NCBI RefSeq assembly: GCF_019703515.2
Contig: NC_059362.1
Location: 24,984,826 to 25,048,825, forward strand
Length of the DNA: 64,000 nt
Direction of reading: 5' to 3'
Source of the DNA: Myxocyprinus asiaticus
Taxonomy: Eukaryota; Chordata; Actinopteri; Cypriniformes; Catostomidae
Shown here one piece after another: positions 1 to 11,857 of the stretch; position 1 is the first letter of the stretch; each line of letters begins with the position of its first letter. The notes under the pieces are model-generated. The model was not told the origin of the DNA. It saw nothing but the letters and a program-made list of their open reading frames with translations, and searched no databases. The position numbers were made by a program, and so were the translations under genes.

Positions 1-378
1 TAAAACTGACCAAAACTAAAGTTGACCAAAAAGAGAGACATATTTTAAGTATTTAGGAATATTTTGATATTTAAAACATTATTTTTCATGTCATTCATAA
101 GTTTTTAAAGCCTTAAAAGGAAAACATAGTTTACTCCTATTTTATTATTTTATTTATATATTTGAAGTTAAATATGTAAAAATAAAATGTGTATGAAGCA
201 CACATGCAGAAAAAAGCACATCTTAAAAAATATGACATTTTATATGACAATTAATCGTGAAAGCCCTTAACGAGACAATTATTCGTCACAGCCCAAAAAC
301 AGGCAATTAAACGTCAAAATCGCAATTATTTATTTGACAATTAATCGTCAGCCAAATTTCATAATCGTGACAGCCCTA
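1..378. mobile_element. Right end of a hAT-like non-autonomous element (truncated by window edge)
   Basis: The segment at 245-378 contains repeated inverted pieces of the type GACAATTAATCGT and ends in ACAGCCCTA. Read on the minus strand it begins TAGGGCTGTCACGATTATGA, the kind of terminus seen in fish hAT-type MITEs. The left end and the target duplication lie outside the window, so family and true length are inferred. Confidence 0.55.
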
Positions 379-2226
379 GCTGCCAAAGAAAAGTACTATA
401 TCAGATTGGTCAAACATTAGCAGACTAGCGATTCAGTTTGGCAGACTGGAATGTGGATTTATTGTACTCTACAGCTGTATTTCACATGCATGTTGCACAC
501 ACTCACCCTCATACACACACTTTACATACATACACACTCCCATATCCCCTTAACACGCACAAGCACAAAACATTTCTCTATCATACACTGTAAGTGTGAG
601 CTGTCAAGGTGTTGAGTTGGCTCTTGAGTGGGGTAGGTGTGGCAGCTGGTCTCGGGCACCGGCGACACATATCTCAATTTAGTCTCACTTTGACACAGTG
701 CTTCCCTCTATTTTAACTCTTCTGTAGCAGGAAATGAAACTCTAACCCCAGAACAGCATACAGGAGAAACATGTTGCATGTAAACTGTAAGACTGAGCTG
801 CACAGGCACATTTGTCTTTATGTGCGACCGTTGGTGTATGTGTGAGTTTGCCAACATTGTGGGTACCAAATGTCCCCTCAAGAATAGTAAAACCTAACAC
901 TACCCAACGGTCCCCACAAGGATAACGGCTTACTAAACATAATAAACAACCAAATAATGTCTTAATGAAAATGTAAGGGTTATGTTTAGGGGCTAGAAAA
1001 ATATCAGTAATTCAAATAAGTTAACAAAATAAGTCAATGGAAAGTCCCCTTCATGATAGATAAACATGATACGGAATTGGCTGTAGTTGAGAGAACAAAA
1101 TTGCGTTCTGTATGAAATCCATACAAGGTGCCATTTGTCCCATATTTTATCATCTCACAACCAAACTGCTGAGAGTTTTTCCCCAAACTGAGAGAAATGG
1201 ACCTGAAACACACACCTTTCAAGTCAATTGTGCTGGAAATCGACTGTTGCTACATTGCCACACTTGACAGGAGTGGCAGGGAGAAAGATCAATGAAACTT
1301 AGCGCTTGACATGACATTATATTGCATTGCATATGTCAGTGCTTGTTCTGAAAGAGAGACTCTGCTAGATGACAGCAAAAAAAAAAAAAAAAAACAGCAG
1401 CAATTTAAGTACAAAATACAATACAGAACAGGTTTAGTTAAAATACTTAGTGATTTTCTTACATTTCCCTTGTGATAAACTCTAATTACTGGCAAAACAT
1501 AATTAATAAATATACTGCCTTTATAATGCATGGTAGCTTAAAACAGTACTAAGACTTGTACTGAGACAGTGGCCATGGAAGGCCAAATAATTTTTGAGTG
1601 GTTTACAGTATATACTATATTTAACATATTAGTCATATACTATTTACAAACTGATGAGTCCAATTTTAAACAGAAAGCCAGTGTGTTGAGCTTTAAAAAC
1701 TGAAAAGCTTTAGCTTACAGTAATTATGGTGAAGAAAACGCTTGTCAGAAAAATATTGTCTTTATCCACTGATTGCAGATTGCGCCACAAAATGTATTGT
1801 TTATTAAAAGTGAAGATTGATAGAAATTTGGTTCTTCCTTGTTGTTGTATTAAAGCGGTTTTCATTTAGAATATTAGGGGCCTTTCACACCGAACACATT
1901 TTTGAGTCCGTCCGCTCTGTTTTTTTCAATTGTTTTCCTTTGTAAACAAGCTTTAGGTGGACCTCTTTTACCATTGCACAGCATCTCCACCCAGAGCCCT
2001 GCAAGGGAAATAAAATGTCCCATATTAAAAGCTGGAATGTCCCGTATTTGGATGGTAGAAAGTTGGCAACCCTATTTGTAAGTGTGAGAGCCTTTGCAAA
2101 AATGTTAAATACTGCCTCAGGTATCACATGCTCGTGATGCAAGTTCAAATCCGGCTTGTGTCGGTTCTGTTTCCCCCTCTTCTTACCACTGCTTCCTTTC
2201 CTCTCTCTACTATACTATAATAAAAA

Positions 2227-2330
2227 AATATGATGGATGGACAGATAGACGGACAGACAGACAGACAGTCAGATAGATAGATAGATAGATAGACAGATAG
2301 ATAGATAGATAAATAAATAGATAGATATTC
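2227..2330. repeat. TAGA/CAGA tetranucleotide microsatellite
   Basis: An imperfect run of GATA/GACA tetranucleotides with interspersed GACAGACAGACAG blocks. Confidence 0.9.
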
Positions 2331-3069
2331 AGTCTTAGCACAGGCTAGAAAAATATTTGTGCTGCTATGGAATGCATTGTGCAGTGTCTGGTGCAATTGA
2401 CTGTGTCTGGGTTTAAATATATCCTCATAACCTCCTTATCAGGCTCATTCCCTGCTGAAACAGATTTCGCAAAGCCTCTATGAATTATCCATTCAGACTA
2501 TTCAATTAACGCCTGTCAGTTAGAACTGCCCGTTAATAATCACCCACTGTGATGGCCACCAGCATTATGTGACGCTTCCATTTTTGCTCCAATTTATATT
2601 TCCCTGCTGACAACAAATATGTGACCGTTCAGGTGAAAAGACTCAGAGAGATCAAAAGGTGTTGACAATTACAAGGAGACTTTTGTGCCTGAACTGCACT
2701 TAGAACTCCAAAAATATTGAAAGTAATTTGAAAAGAGTATCTGATACTTGCTTTGCTAAGAGAGAGACAATGGATTTCATGCGTTGAGTTGGTGTCCGCT
2801 CTTCTGACAGAGAGAAAAGATGAGTCGTAGAGGAAGAGTGGAGGAAGGGGCATTTGAATGAGAGAGACAGAAGAATGAAATGAAACTGAATGCATATAAG
2901 CGGTGCATTTCATACTTGACACACTCCCTGTTGACCATGACATCATTATTACAGCAGTCACCGCACAGTAGATCTGACATACAGTAGATACTGTATACTA
3001 AACAGCATAACTTTACTCAACTTTTCCATCTCAAGGTAGCTGGTAAGAACTCTTCTCTAAATATGGGTT

Positions 3070-3355
3070 CCCAGTCCTTTCAACCAATGAATTTTCATGA
3101 CTTTTCCATAACATTTTCAGTCGTTTGGGGTAACTGGATTTTCAACAATTATTTTATAGCGATTACACTCACAAAGAGCAATTTCTAGCACATGAAATAT
3201 TTTAGAGCTTAGCACACCTATAAAAAATATACAATATTCACTATAGAAATTTCCATGACTTTTTGAGATTTTATTAATTTCTGTGTCTTTTCCAGGCCTG
3301 GAAAACACCAATTTAGATATTTCCAGATTTTTTTTAATGACTTTAGTTGGACCCC
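3070..3355. repeat. Interspersed repeat, copy A of a small family
   Basis: It shares the 20-mer CACAAAGAGCAATTTCTAGC exactly with 35085-35275. Both copies also share flanking words such as CATGACT and an AT-rich centre near AATATACAATATTC. This copy has an additional inner pair, TTCCATGACTTTTTGAG and TTCCAGGCCTGGAAAA. It is probably a MITE; the ends were not delimited precisely. Confidence 0.5.
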
Positions 3356-4189
3356 TGAATGTATCTTACAGTAAAAGATACATATTCCCAGCACATATGC
3401 CACATTCACACTAAAACGTTTTTGTTTGATTTTGATATACTTATGCCTCACATCCACGCTAGAATGGCATTTTCAACAATGATTTGTATTATTTAATACA
3501 TTGGAAATTTTGACATTAGGAGACTGAAAATGGAAGTTGTGCCAAAATGACCAAAATAAGACATAGCTGTTCTAAAAATTTAGTATTAGCAGTCCTAATG
3601 GCTAGATTGAATTGGGTAATCTATAAACATACCATAACTGTGCTTAATCCACTTGCTGGACATTGAAAAGTCACGCTCACACTCAATCAAACAGGTCAAG
3701 TCTTTCTCCTTACCCTTGCTCATGTTGAGAGACAAGAGTAGTCCTCTGTTTCTTTTTCTGTGTCTCTGCCCCTCTCAATTACATGCGGCCAGTTCAGAAG
3801 GACACACTGGAGCACTGGCTGTTCGAAGTCTGCATTCAGTCAAGCAGAGCAGATTCTGGGGGATTTGGGGGGCTTCGTTTGCCAACAATAAAGGGCTTGC
3901 AACAGGATCCTCACTGAGATTAATGACCTAGATAAGCCACCGCAATGCCATTTAAATTGGAAAGTAATTAAAGTGCACCTTCCATGAAAATTATTCATTG
4001 CTGACGGATTGGGTGACGGACGAATCGGGAAGCATTCTGCACAATGCCACAGGTTAAGTGCCCAGAGTAAGGCCGCCGAAGCCAGTGCGAGCCAGACCAC
4101 CAGCGATTTAACCACAGCTGTTGAATTGTGGTGAGTGGTCCAGCTCTTATCAAATTACCACAGATGGAATTGCCAAAAGATGGAAGAGT

Positions 4190-4221
<32 letters not shown>

Positions 4222-4232
4222 AAGAAAGAGTG
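4190..4232. repeat. GA-rich microsatellite
   Basis: An uninterrupted to slightly interrupted (GA)n/(GAAA) run. Confidence 0.85.
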
Positions 4233-4833
4233 GCAAAGTAAGAGAGAAGAAGGGAGAAAGGGCTCTCAGGTAACATAAAACGGCATACAAATGCTACAAA
4301 AGAGGCTTAAGGGATCCGCTTAACTAGAAATTACACCACCTTGCACTGGTCGTCTGGGAATCCCGGGAATCAATAAATCCATTCTGTTTAACGTCCCTGC
4401 CACAGATTAGGACTTTGCAGAGATCAATCAATGGCCTTATTGTTCCCCAAAGTGTGATTCTTCTCAGGGGTATTGAACGGGTATCCATTTTGCAGTGATA
4501 ACGTGTGGAAAAAGTGGCCATATTAATTACAGGAGAGTTGACAGGGGGATCATCTATCAGTCCAGGGCATGAGAATGGTTTCTCAAACTTTAAGATGCTT
4601 TGTGTAACACATTTAGACATCGGTTGAAACATTTTTCATATGAGAGAAACTTCTTGGTGTTATTTACCTCATTCTTACAGCTCGATGCACAAAGGTTTTT
4701 GAGATCAAAGTGCAACGCTCATCTGAAGCATGCTACAGAGCGAATCTCCATGGATAAGTAGGTGTACAGGGGTTCCTAATAAAGTTCTCAGTGAGTATTT
4801 GTGACATATAAAATAATAAAATTTCTTTTTTAA

Positions 4834-5119
4834 AGGGTTAGTTCACCCAAAAATGAAAACTCTGTTGTCATTTGCTCACCTGGTGCTGTTTCAAAGCTGT
4901 ATGACACACTTTTTTCCCATGGAACACATAGGGAGAATTTTTTTTAGAACGTTCATGCTTCTCTGTTTTTCATACAATGGAAGTGAATGGAACACTCTGC
5001 CGAACATCTTCGGCATTTGTGTTCCACTAACGAAAGTCATAAGTCATATCCATTTTTGAAACTAAATAAGGGTGGATAAATAATGACAGATTTTTCATTT
5101 TTGGGTGAACTATTCCGTT
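4834..5119. mobile_element. MITE with TTTAAAGGG/GTTCACCC-type termini
   Basis: The left end reads GGGTTAGTTCACCCAAAAAT and the right end is its inverted counterpart, ATTTTTGGGTGAACTATTCC. The inside contains the pieces typical of this abundant fish family (a CTGTATGACAC segment and an inner TGGAAGTGAATGG). No coding capacity. The same terminus recurs at 23937, 30503, 33415, 41879 and 58235 in this window. Confidence 0.75.
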
Positions 5120-6872
5120 TTTCTCTCTCTCAGATATGAGCAGCGTGGCAGAGAACTGGGTTAATGTGCTTTCCTATCAAACACTTAAACAACTTAGCAC
5201 TTAGCCTTTGTAGTTAAAATGTATATTCAAGAGGAAATGATGTAGGGTGGGGCTTGATTTTATCCATCAGGATATTATTGGTAGATCTTATTTTACTCAA
5301 CTCTGCGGCATTGATTATGTTAGCAGAAAAGTGACCAACTCATTGTAAAGATGGGGCAGGCTGTTACATTTTGTGAAATATCTGCCCCACTGGTGTCACC
5401 AAACAAAACTGCAAAAATAAATAACCTTTCCAAACAGGTTTCCCAACCATTCCCCCATCTGCCATTGTTCGCAGTCCCTCCTTAATCTCAAGCCATTGGC
5501 TGAACCAATGTTGCAATGCCGGGCTGGTCAGAATGCTCAAACAAACAGTGCTTTGTTTTATAGCACTACAGACCCATACAAAGGCAAAATTTTGACCCTT
5601 CCTTGGTCTTGCTGTTCTTTCAGTCCCATTTAGAACCATTTTAAAATGTTTTTTCTCACTCCAAATTTGTTTTCCTGTCTTTTTCCCTCCTTACATTCTT
5701 ACAGCTATCCTCCCAGGTTAATAAGACGTGGACAGAGCTTAAAATAAGGCACTTTTTTTACTCAGAAGGCCTTGATAAAGTCATCAGTGTTAATGAGGGT
5801 CCTGCTCTGTCTGACCAGCCGCAAGCTTATTGTTTCAGGAAGCTCCATTCTCACCCATTATGAGGTAGTCAGCCATTGCCGTGGTAACCCAGGGGTAAAA
5901 TTGCGCCTGTGAGGCTCTGGTGAGCAGAGAATTGAGCGTGCTCAGATAGGGTTAAATTCTTCCATCTCGACTCAAAACAAGCAGCTGATTGTCTAGGGGT
6001 CCTTTCAATTTGTCATCGTAGTCAGCCTGCTGTATTCAAATGAATCCTGGGTTTAATTATTAAAGGCAATTCATTAAATCTAACCGTAATTGACTGGGAA
6101 GCTATTTCATTTTTATACAAATGTTGATATTTGCAAAGCTAGAATCTGTTCACTCTTACGAGGGAACTTTTTATCCTAATCTCCATTTTTACTCTCAGTG
6201 GCCCATTCTGCAGTTTGATAGACATGAAAAATGAAACCGGTAACTACTGCCACTACAGAAAACAGGGCTTTACTAATATATTTTCTCAATCTGACAATAA
6301 CTAATGACTAAATATTACCCAGGGTGGCTGGTGTAATTGTCTGTTGTCAGTATGCCAGACATAATTACGCTCAGCTCTCACTCTGAGACAAGGGTCTTTT
6401 CCCTCTCTCTCTCTCTCTTGCTCATTCCTAACCTTCCAAGGTGTCCGTGTGTCCTTATGGCACCTTACTCCAGTGTGTATCCCTGTCACGATCTCTGTTA
6501 TAAAACATACATCATCCTCTCACCTCCCCTTCCTCCTCGGCTCCATTCCTCCTTCATTTTACTGCCTGCTGGTCATTATCCTCTCTCTCCCTATGTATTT
6601 TTCCTCATCTCTCTGTGAACATGTGGATGTGTGAGCTGCTCATATTATCCTGTCATTGACATTGTTTTGTTTGCAAACCAAAAAAAAAAAAAAAAAAAAA
6701 AAAAAAATGCAAATGAGGGTTTGAAGTTTGCATGCAGGTTGGGTAATATGTCAGTGAAGTGGGATCTCTCAAAATTAGTCAAATAGTGTATGTGTGTTTG
6801 TGTGTATGCACGATGGGGAGGTTTTTGCAACATTTTACCTCAAAGTACTGCACTGACATTCTACTGCCAAGC

Positions 6873-6876
<4 letters not shown>

Positions 6877-6951
<75 letters not shown>
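6877..6951. repeat. (TA)n microsatellite
   Basis: About 75 bp of perfect TA dinucleotides. Apparent open frames across it (IYIYIY) are artefacts. Confidence 0.95.
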
Positions 6952-6960
<9 letters not shown>

Positions 6961-7299
6961 GACAATATTTTTGGGAAAAACAAAAGAGACTGACCACCAA
7001 AAGACCAGTGTGTGAGAAGGCAAAACATACTATGTTATTAGATCAACACACACTCAAATTATTTCTATTTAACCAAAATGCACACTCAAAATGAGGAAGG
7101 TATATAAGTTTAGCCGTATAACTTGTAATACCTTTTGTATTACAAGATGGCATCGGTGTGTGTGGCTTGCTGTCAGTTGTTATCCAGTTTGTTTGTTTTT
7201 ATGCGCTTAATATATCTTTTAATTCAGAATGTATCAATGATATTGGTGTACAATCATCAAACACTTCTCAATATTCAATTGATGGTATCCATTTTTAAA

Positions 7300-7687
7300 A
7301 ATGGTTTCTGCTGCCAAACTTTAATGAAAGATGCCTATTCAAGTTTTGAACTTCGGCTATTTCAACTGGAAGTGAAAAACCCGTTGGTGATCGAAGTGGT
7401 GTTTCGACCACCAAAACTAAACAAAGACTTTATTAATGAGTTTTCTGACTTTTTAGGGGATATTATACCTATCATATACGTTTGATAGATTTTTAATTAT
7501 TGGTGATTTTAATATACATGTCAGCTGTCCATCAAATTCACTGGCTAAAGAATGTATTAGACTTATTGATTCATTTGACTTTGCTCAACTGGTGAATGGC
7601 CCCACTCATACGTGTTTTGTCTCATGGCTTGTCTGTCGATGATGTCGAAATCTGTGATATCACTTTCTCTGATCACATGCCAATAAT
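7300..7687 (+). pseudogene. L2-like LINE, endonuclease segment (first fragment)
   Basis: Translation shows part of an apurinic/apyrimidinic-type endonuclease of a non-LTR retrotransposon: VVFRPPKLNKDF, then, after a one-base frameshift near 7480, RFLIIGDFNIHVSC, GPTHT and finally ITFSDHMPIMF. The GDFN and SDH motifs are catalytic landmarks of this domain (family knowledge). The frame is cut at 7687 by the DIRS element and resumes at about 11858. The LINE's true 5' boundary is not visible; it may extend to about 7.1 kb. It is inactive because of the frameshift and insertion. Confidence 0.82.
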
Positions 7688-7874
7688 GTTTCCCTATCTG
7701 TCACTCACTCGACGTTGTGTCGATGTAGTGACACTAGGGGTCACTCTTGGGAGCCCGAAACTGGTGCACTGCAGAGAACACCCCTGGGCGCTTCGGCAGA
7801 AATAAAAGAGAATATTCTAAAAAAAAGAGTATATATCTCTAAAAGAGCAGCACACACAGAACGTCTTTTTAAAG

Positions 7875-8757
7875 ATGTCTTTCCGTTTGTGTGTTATTAC
7901 TGATTTCAGTCGTTATCTCTCGCCTTCTGACGGTCACGATTGCTGTCTTTCGTGTCTGGGCACTTCCCACGCGGAGACAGCGTTCAAGGATGGGTCATGA
8001 ACTCATTGCGAGATAATGACCATGGCAACGTTGCGGTCGCGGCTTGCCTTCGTAAGAAAGCAAGCCACCCCAGCGGCTCCCCGCCTCGGTCCTTCTACCT
8101 ACGGGTATGAGGCCAGCGCGGCTAGCACTGGGGGCGATTTGGGGACCTCAATGGGACCACCTCCGCCGGGTAACCCCCCACGGACCTCTCATTCCCCAGC
8201 ATGCTCATCTGCCCCGATCGGGCTTCTGGATGAGTCCGTCGGCTCGTCTCACGCCGAGTTCGACCTCTTGTTCGGTGCCTGTGAAGGTGATGAGCTCTCG
8301 AGTGCAGCATCGGAGAGCGGGCTTGTCCAGTCGGACGCGGAAGCCTCAGCTGGGCTTCCCCCCTCGGGTACAGTCGCCCAGTAACAGGCTGACGCGGAGA
8401 TGACGGACATGCTTTCCCAGGTAGCCATGAGCGTCGGGCTAGAGTGGAACCCTCCGCTCTCCCCTGAACCCTCGCGGCTCGATGATTGGTTCCCGGGCCC
8501 GCGGCGCTGCTCACAGCCATGCCCCTTTAACTGCCCGGTCCCGATCTTTCAGCTCCCCCACCCTCACTACCCTCGATGGTGGGGCGGCCAAGGGGTATTC
8601 GGTGATCCCCATAGTGGATAAGGCGCTCGCGGTGCACCTATGCCCGCAGAGCTCCCGTCCAGGGCCTGTAGGTTTACAATGTCCCTGACAGCCAAGGCCT
8701 ACGGTGCCGCTGGACAAGCCGCCTCTGCCCTGCACGCCATGGCTCTCCTGCTAGTCC
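7875..8757 (+). pseudogene. DIRS copy 1 Gag-like remnant
   Basis: ATG at 7875 opens MSFRLCVITDFSRYLSPSDG, then HDCCLSCLG. This is a Cys/His-bearing start shared with copy 2, where an extra Cys is present. A TGA at 7998-8000 interrupts the frame, which then continues as MTMATLRSRLAFVRKQATP to 8384, rich in Ser, Ala and Pro. A further piece, FTMSLTAKAYGAAGQAAS then ALHAMALLLVHQ, follows in another frame to about 8757, where a deletion joins it to RT. It is not translatable as one protein. Confidence 0.7.
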
Positions 8758-9305
8758 ACCAAGCCAAGGCCGAGATGAAGGGGTTTTACAGCCCCTACTT
8801 CACTGTACCGAAGAAAGGCGGTGGGTTGCGGCCAATCTTGGACCTGCGAGTACTGAACCGGGCTTTACACAGACTCCCGTTCAAGATACTGACGCAAAAA
8901 CGCATTCTAGAGAGCGTCCGGCATCAAGATTGGTTCACAGCGGTACACCTGAAGGACGCGTACTTCCACGTCTCGATTCTACCTCGACACAGATCCTTCC
9001 TGTGGTTTACATTCAGGTCCTCCCTTTCGGCCTGTCCTTCTCCCCTCACGTCTTCACGAAGTTCGCAGAGGCAGCCCTTGCCCCGTTAAGGGAAGTGGGC
9101 ATTCACATCCTCAACTATCTCAACGACTGGCTAATCCTAGCTCACTCTAGGGATGTGTTGTGTGCGCACAGGGACCTGGTGCTCTCGCACCTCAGCCGAC
9201 TTCTGGTCAACTGGGAAAAGAGCAAGCTGCTCCCAGTTCAGAGCATCTCTTTTCTCGGCTTGGAGTTGGACCCAGTCACGATGACGTCGATACCCTCAGG
9301 GGAGA
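8758..9305 (+). pseudogene. DIRS copy 1 reverse transcriptase remnant with altered catalytic motifs
   Basis: Encodes FYSPYFTVPKKGGGLRPILD, then LRVLNRALHRLPFK and DWFTAVHLKDAYFHVS. After a frameshift near 9020 it continues with LPFGLSFSPHVFTKFAEAAL and ILNYLNDWLILAHS. Two catalytic aspartates differ from copy 2 and the family pattern. Motif A has His (codon 8946-8948) where Asp is expected, and the YLDD box reads YLND (Asn codon 9122-9124). After GLELDPVTMT the sequence jumps to the tail of RNase H, so the RNase H domain is absent. Certainly inactive as a polymerase. Confidence 0.85.
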
Positions 9306-10799
9306 GTGGAGACTCCACCCTCAGGTGGTCCAGCTGATTTGGAGTCGATTCGGGCAGGCACAGGTAGACCTGTTCGCTTCCCGATAATCCTCCCACTGCC
9401 CGCTCTGGTACGCCCTGACCGATGCACCCCTCGGTACAGATGCGCTGGCACACAACTGGCCCCCTGGACTACGCAAATATGCATTTCCCCCAGTGAGCCT
9501 ACTTGCAGAGACCCTGTGCAAGGTCAGGGAGGACGAGGAGCGGGTCATCCTGGTAGCACACTACCGGCCCACCCAGACGTGGTTCTCGGACCTCATGCTC
9601 CTCATGACAGCCCCCCCCCCCCCCCGGCAAATTCCCCTGGGGAAGGACCTTCTTTCTCAGGGACGGGGCACCATATGGCACCCACGACCAGACCTATGGA
9701 ATCTCCATGTCTGGCCCCTGGACGGGACACGGAAGACTTAAGTGGCCTACCACCCGCGGTGGTAGACACAATCACTCAGGCTAGGGCTCCCTCTACGAGG
9801 CGCCTGTATGCCTTGAAGTGGCGTCTGTTTGCTAAGTGGTGTTCTTCCCAACGCAAAGACCCCCAGAGATGCGCAGTCGGGTCGGTGCTTTCCTTCTTGC
9901 AAGAGAGGTTGGAGGGGCGGCTGTCCCCCTCCACCTTGAAGGTGTATGTAGCCACTATAGCGGCACACCATGACACAGTGGACGGTAAGTCCTTAGGGAA
10001 GCACGACTTGATCATCAGGTTCCTGAGAGGTACCAGGAGGTTGAATCCCTCCAGACCGCACCTCATTCCCTCATGGGACCTCTCTGTAGTTCTTCAGGGT
10101 CTACGGAGAGCCCCCTTTGAGCCCCTGCAGTCAGCTGAGCTAAAGGCACTCTCTTTAAAGACTGCCATCCTGACTGCGCTCACTTTCATCAAGAGGGTAG
10201 GAGACCTGCAAGCATTCTCTGTCAGCGAAACATGCCTAGAGTTCGGTCCGGGCTACTCTCACGTGATCCCGACACCCCGACCGGGCTATGTGCCCAAGGT
10301 TCCCACGACCCCATTTAGGGATCAGGTGGTGAACCAGCAAGCGCTGCCCCAGGAGGAGGCAGACCCAGCCCTGACGTTGCTGTGTCTGGTGCGTGCTTTA
10401 CGCATCTATTTGGATCGCACGCAGAGCTTTAGAGTCTCTGAGCAGCTCATTGTCTGCTTTGGTGGACAGCGGAAAGGAAGAGCTGTCTCCAAGCAGAGGA
10501 TCGCCCACTGGGTCATTGACACCACAGCAATGGCATATCATGCTCAGGACGTGCCACCTCCTGCAGGGCTACGAGCCCACTCTACCAGGAGTGTGGCGGC
10601 CTCCTGGGCCTTGACCAGTGGCGCCTCTCTAACAGACATTTGCAGAGCAGTGGGCTGGGCAACACCCAACACCTTTGTGAGGTTCTACAATCTCTGGGTT
10701 GAGCCGGTTTCATTCCGTATAGTGGCAGGCACAAGCAAGTATGTCCGGGACAGCTGGCCGGGTGTATCGCTTGCGTATAGCGCCTTTCACCTCCCCTGA
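9306..10799 (+). CDS. DIRS copy 1 tyrosine recombinase (open frame, 497 codons)
   Basis: The only long uninterrupted mobile-element frame in the window. The first roughly 145 codons overlap the end of the pol region in a different frame and are probably not native. The recombinase proper begins near LPPAVVDTITQARAPSTRRL and runs to the stop at 10797-10799. A core-binding part (residues about 150-240) is followed by the catalytic part, with Arg in IKRVGDLQ, His425-x-x-Arg428 in AHSTRSVAASWA, Trp451 in VGWATPN and the nucleophile Tyr461 in FVRFYNL. In DIRS elements this enzyme integrates a circular DNA intermediate without target duplication (family knowledge). All catalytic positions I can identify are present. 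Whether it is expressed is unknown; it lies antisense to epha7. Confidence 0.8.
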   Translation: METPPSGGPADLESIRAGTGRPVRFPIILPLPALVRPDRCTPRYRCAGTQLAPWTTQICISPSEPTCRDPVQGQGGRGAGHPGSTLPAHPDVVLGPHAPHDSPPPPPANSPGEGPSFSGTGHHMAPTTRPMESPCLAPGRDTEDLSGLPPAVVDTITQARAPSTRRLYALKWRLFAKWCSSQRKDPQRCAVGSVLSFLQERLEGRLSPSTLKVYVATIAAHHDTVDGKSLGKHDLIIRFLRGTRRLNPSRPHLIPSWDLSVVLQGLRRAPFEPLQSAELKALSLKTAILTALTFIKRVGDLQAFSVSETCLEFGPGYSHVIPTPRPGYVPKVPTTPFRDQVVNQQALPQEEADPALTLLCLVRALRIYLDRTQSFRVSEQLIVCFGGQRKGRAVSKQRIAHWVIDTTAMAYHAQDVPPPAGLRAHSTRSVAASWALTSGASLTDICRAVGWATPNTFVRFYNLWVEPVSFRIVAGTSKYVRDSWPGVSLAYSAFHLP

Positions 10800-11495
10800 G
10801 CTGAAGACGTGTGCTGTTGACTCCCAGTAGTGTTCACAAAGTGTGTTCCCTGGATGAATACCTTCGAGCCCTGTGGCAGACGAGTTTGCGAAGAAACATG
10901 TGCTAACTAAGCCCTGTACTGGGGTAGGTGCTCCGCATGTGTTGGTTCCCCATAGGTTACCCCATGCGACGTATATCTTCCGCTAATTCGTTTCCCTGTT
11001 GGTAAACTGCGTCTTCCTTGAGCAGAGGCCCCTCTGCCCCAGTCACCATGTTTGTAGAAACTCCTCCCCCATTGGGTAGGACATACCATGGGACTTCTCC
11101 ACATGACATACTTCCGACAAGGCTCGGCAAGACCATGTGATGTATTTCCACTCAAAATTCCACCCCCCTCTCTGGGCGGGGTGTGGTCTCCATGGTGTCT
11201 TCCCCTTGGGAGTGACACACCCCCAACATAGACACTGGTGGCCCCAGTCGGTTAACAAATTTCACTCTTTTTTTGGGGAGAGAAAAAAAAGAGGATAAGA
11301 GGTCACAACTGGGCTAGCCTGTCCCTATCTTTTGGGCAGTCGACTTGTCCCCGAAGGGCCGTTCGACACTCATAACAGCGTTGAGGGAGGTTACGTGTCG
11401 GCCTGGTGCGCTGGCTATGAGGCACACAGTGATCTGCCCGTCTCGCACCGCCAGTTCACGTAACACAGTTCAGCTAGTTGTGGCGTTTCGTATAG

Positions 11496-11603
11496 GGACC
11501 CCTAGTGTCACTACATCGACACAACGTCGAGTGAGTGACAGATAGGGAACGTCCTTGTTACTTTCGTAACCTCCATTCCCTGATGGAGGGAACGAGACGT
11601 TGT
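11496..11603. repeat. DIRS copy 1 internal complementary region
   Basis: Reads GGGACCCCTAGTGTCACTAC onward. It is the reverse complement of the left terminus (to GATAGGGAAC) joined to the reverse complement of the right terminus (GTCCTTGTTAC to AGACGTTGTGTC). This junction structure is diagnostic of DIRS elements, where it templates circle formation (family knowledge). Confidence 0.85.
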
Positions 11604-11685
11604 GTCCCTCCTGCCACAACGCTGGACTACCCACTGAAATGGCTGGGACCTTGTCTCGGCTCCTCAGCACAAATCCTGAATGAGT

Positions 11686-11857
11686 GGTTGCATACCAGCT
11701 CCTTTTATACCCGTATTTTCGGGGCAATTCTCATTGGCCTTTTTTCAAAGACCAGAGGTGTTTCGGACTACCAAGAGTGACCCCTAGTGTCACTACATCG
11801 ACACAATGTCTCGTTCCCTCCATCAGGGATCGGAGGTTACAAAAGTAACCAGGACAT
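11686..11857. repeat. DIRS copy 1 right inverted terminal repeat
   Basis: Contains AGCTCCTTTTATACCCGTAT, the inverse of the TATA-bearing left repeat of copy 2, then GAGTGACCCCTAGTGTCACT and the terminal extension CGTTCCCTCCATCAGGGAT. The partner left repeat at 7688-7758 is truncated, so only about 50 bp remain paired. Confidence 0.8.

Larger units (their letters stand above)
7688..11857 (+). mobile_element. DIRS-like tyrosine-recombinase retrotransposon, internally deleted copy 1
   Basis: A 4.17-kb copy inserted in the L2 LINE. It starts at GTT/TCCCTATCTGTCACTC and ends near GTAACCAGGACATT. It encodes a Gag remnant, a reverse-transcriptase remnant and a full tyrosine-recombinase frame in that order. 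Compared with copy 2 it has lost most of the left inverted repeat after about 7758 (jumping to CTGGTGCACTGCAGAG), the C-terminal Gag through the start of RT (about 8757), and most of RNase H (about 9291). It has the DIRS hallmarks: an inverted terminal repeat at the right end and an internal complementary region at 11496-11603. Confidence 0.88.

Noticed and set aside
820..1050. Repeat with GTCCCC/GGTCCCCACAAGG words typical of a fish interspersed family
   Set aside because: Degraded and boundaries not definable by eye.
1870..2145. AGGGGCCTTTCACACCGAAC terminus resembling a Harbinger/hAT end, and a similar inverted end at 49425-49441 (GTGTGAAAGGCCCCTTA)
   Set aside because: Each is a single end; 47 kb apart, so not one element; partner ends not found.
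6759..7000. Open frames of Ile-Tyr repeats across TA microsatellites (also at 22.1, 42.8 kb)
   Set aside because: Pure dinucleotide repeat translated in two strands; no codon bias or conserved start.
9608..9624. Poly-C run in DIRS copy 1
   Set aside because: Simple slippage tract; no evidence of function.
9306..9740. Treating the first 145 codons of the 497-codon frame as part of the recombinase
   Set aside because: This stretch is the pol tail in another frame (compare GEWRLHPQVVQLIWSRF in the alternate frame), so it is probably an overlap artefact.
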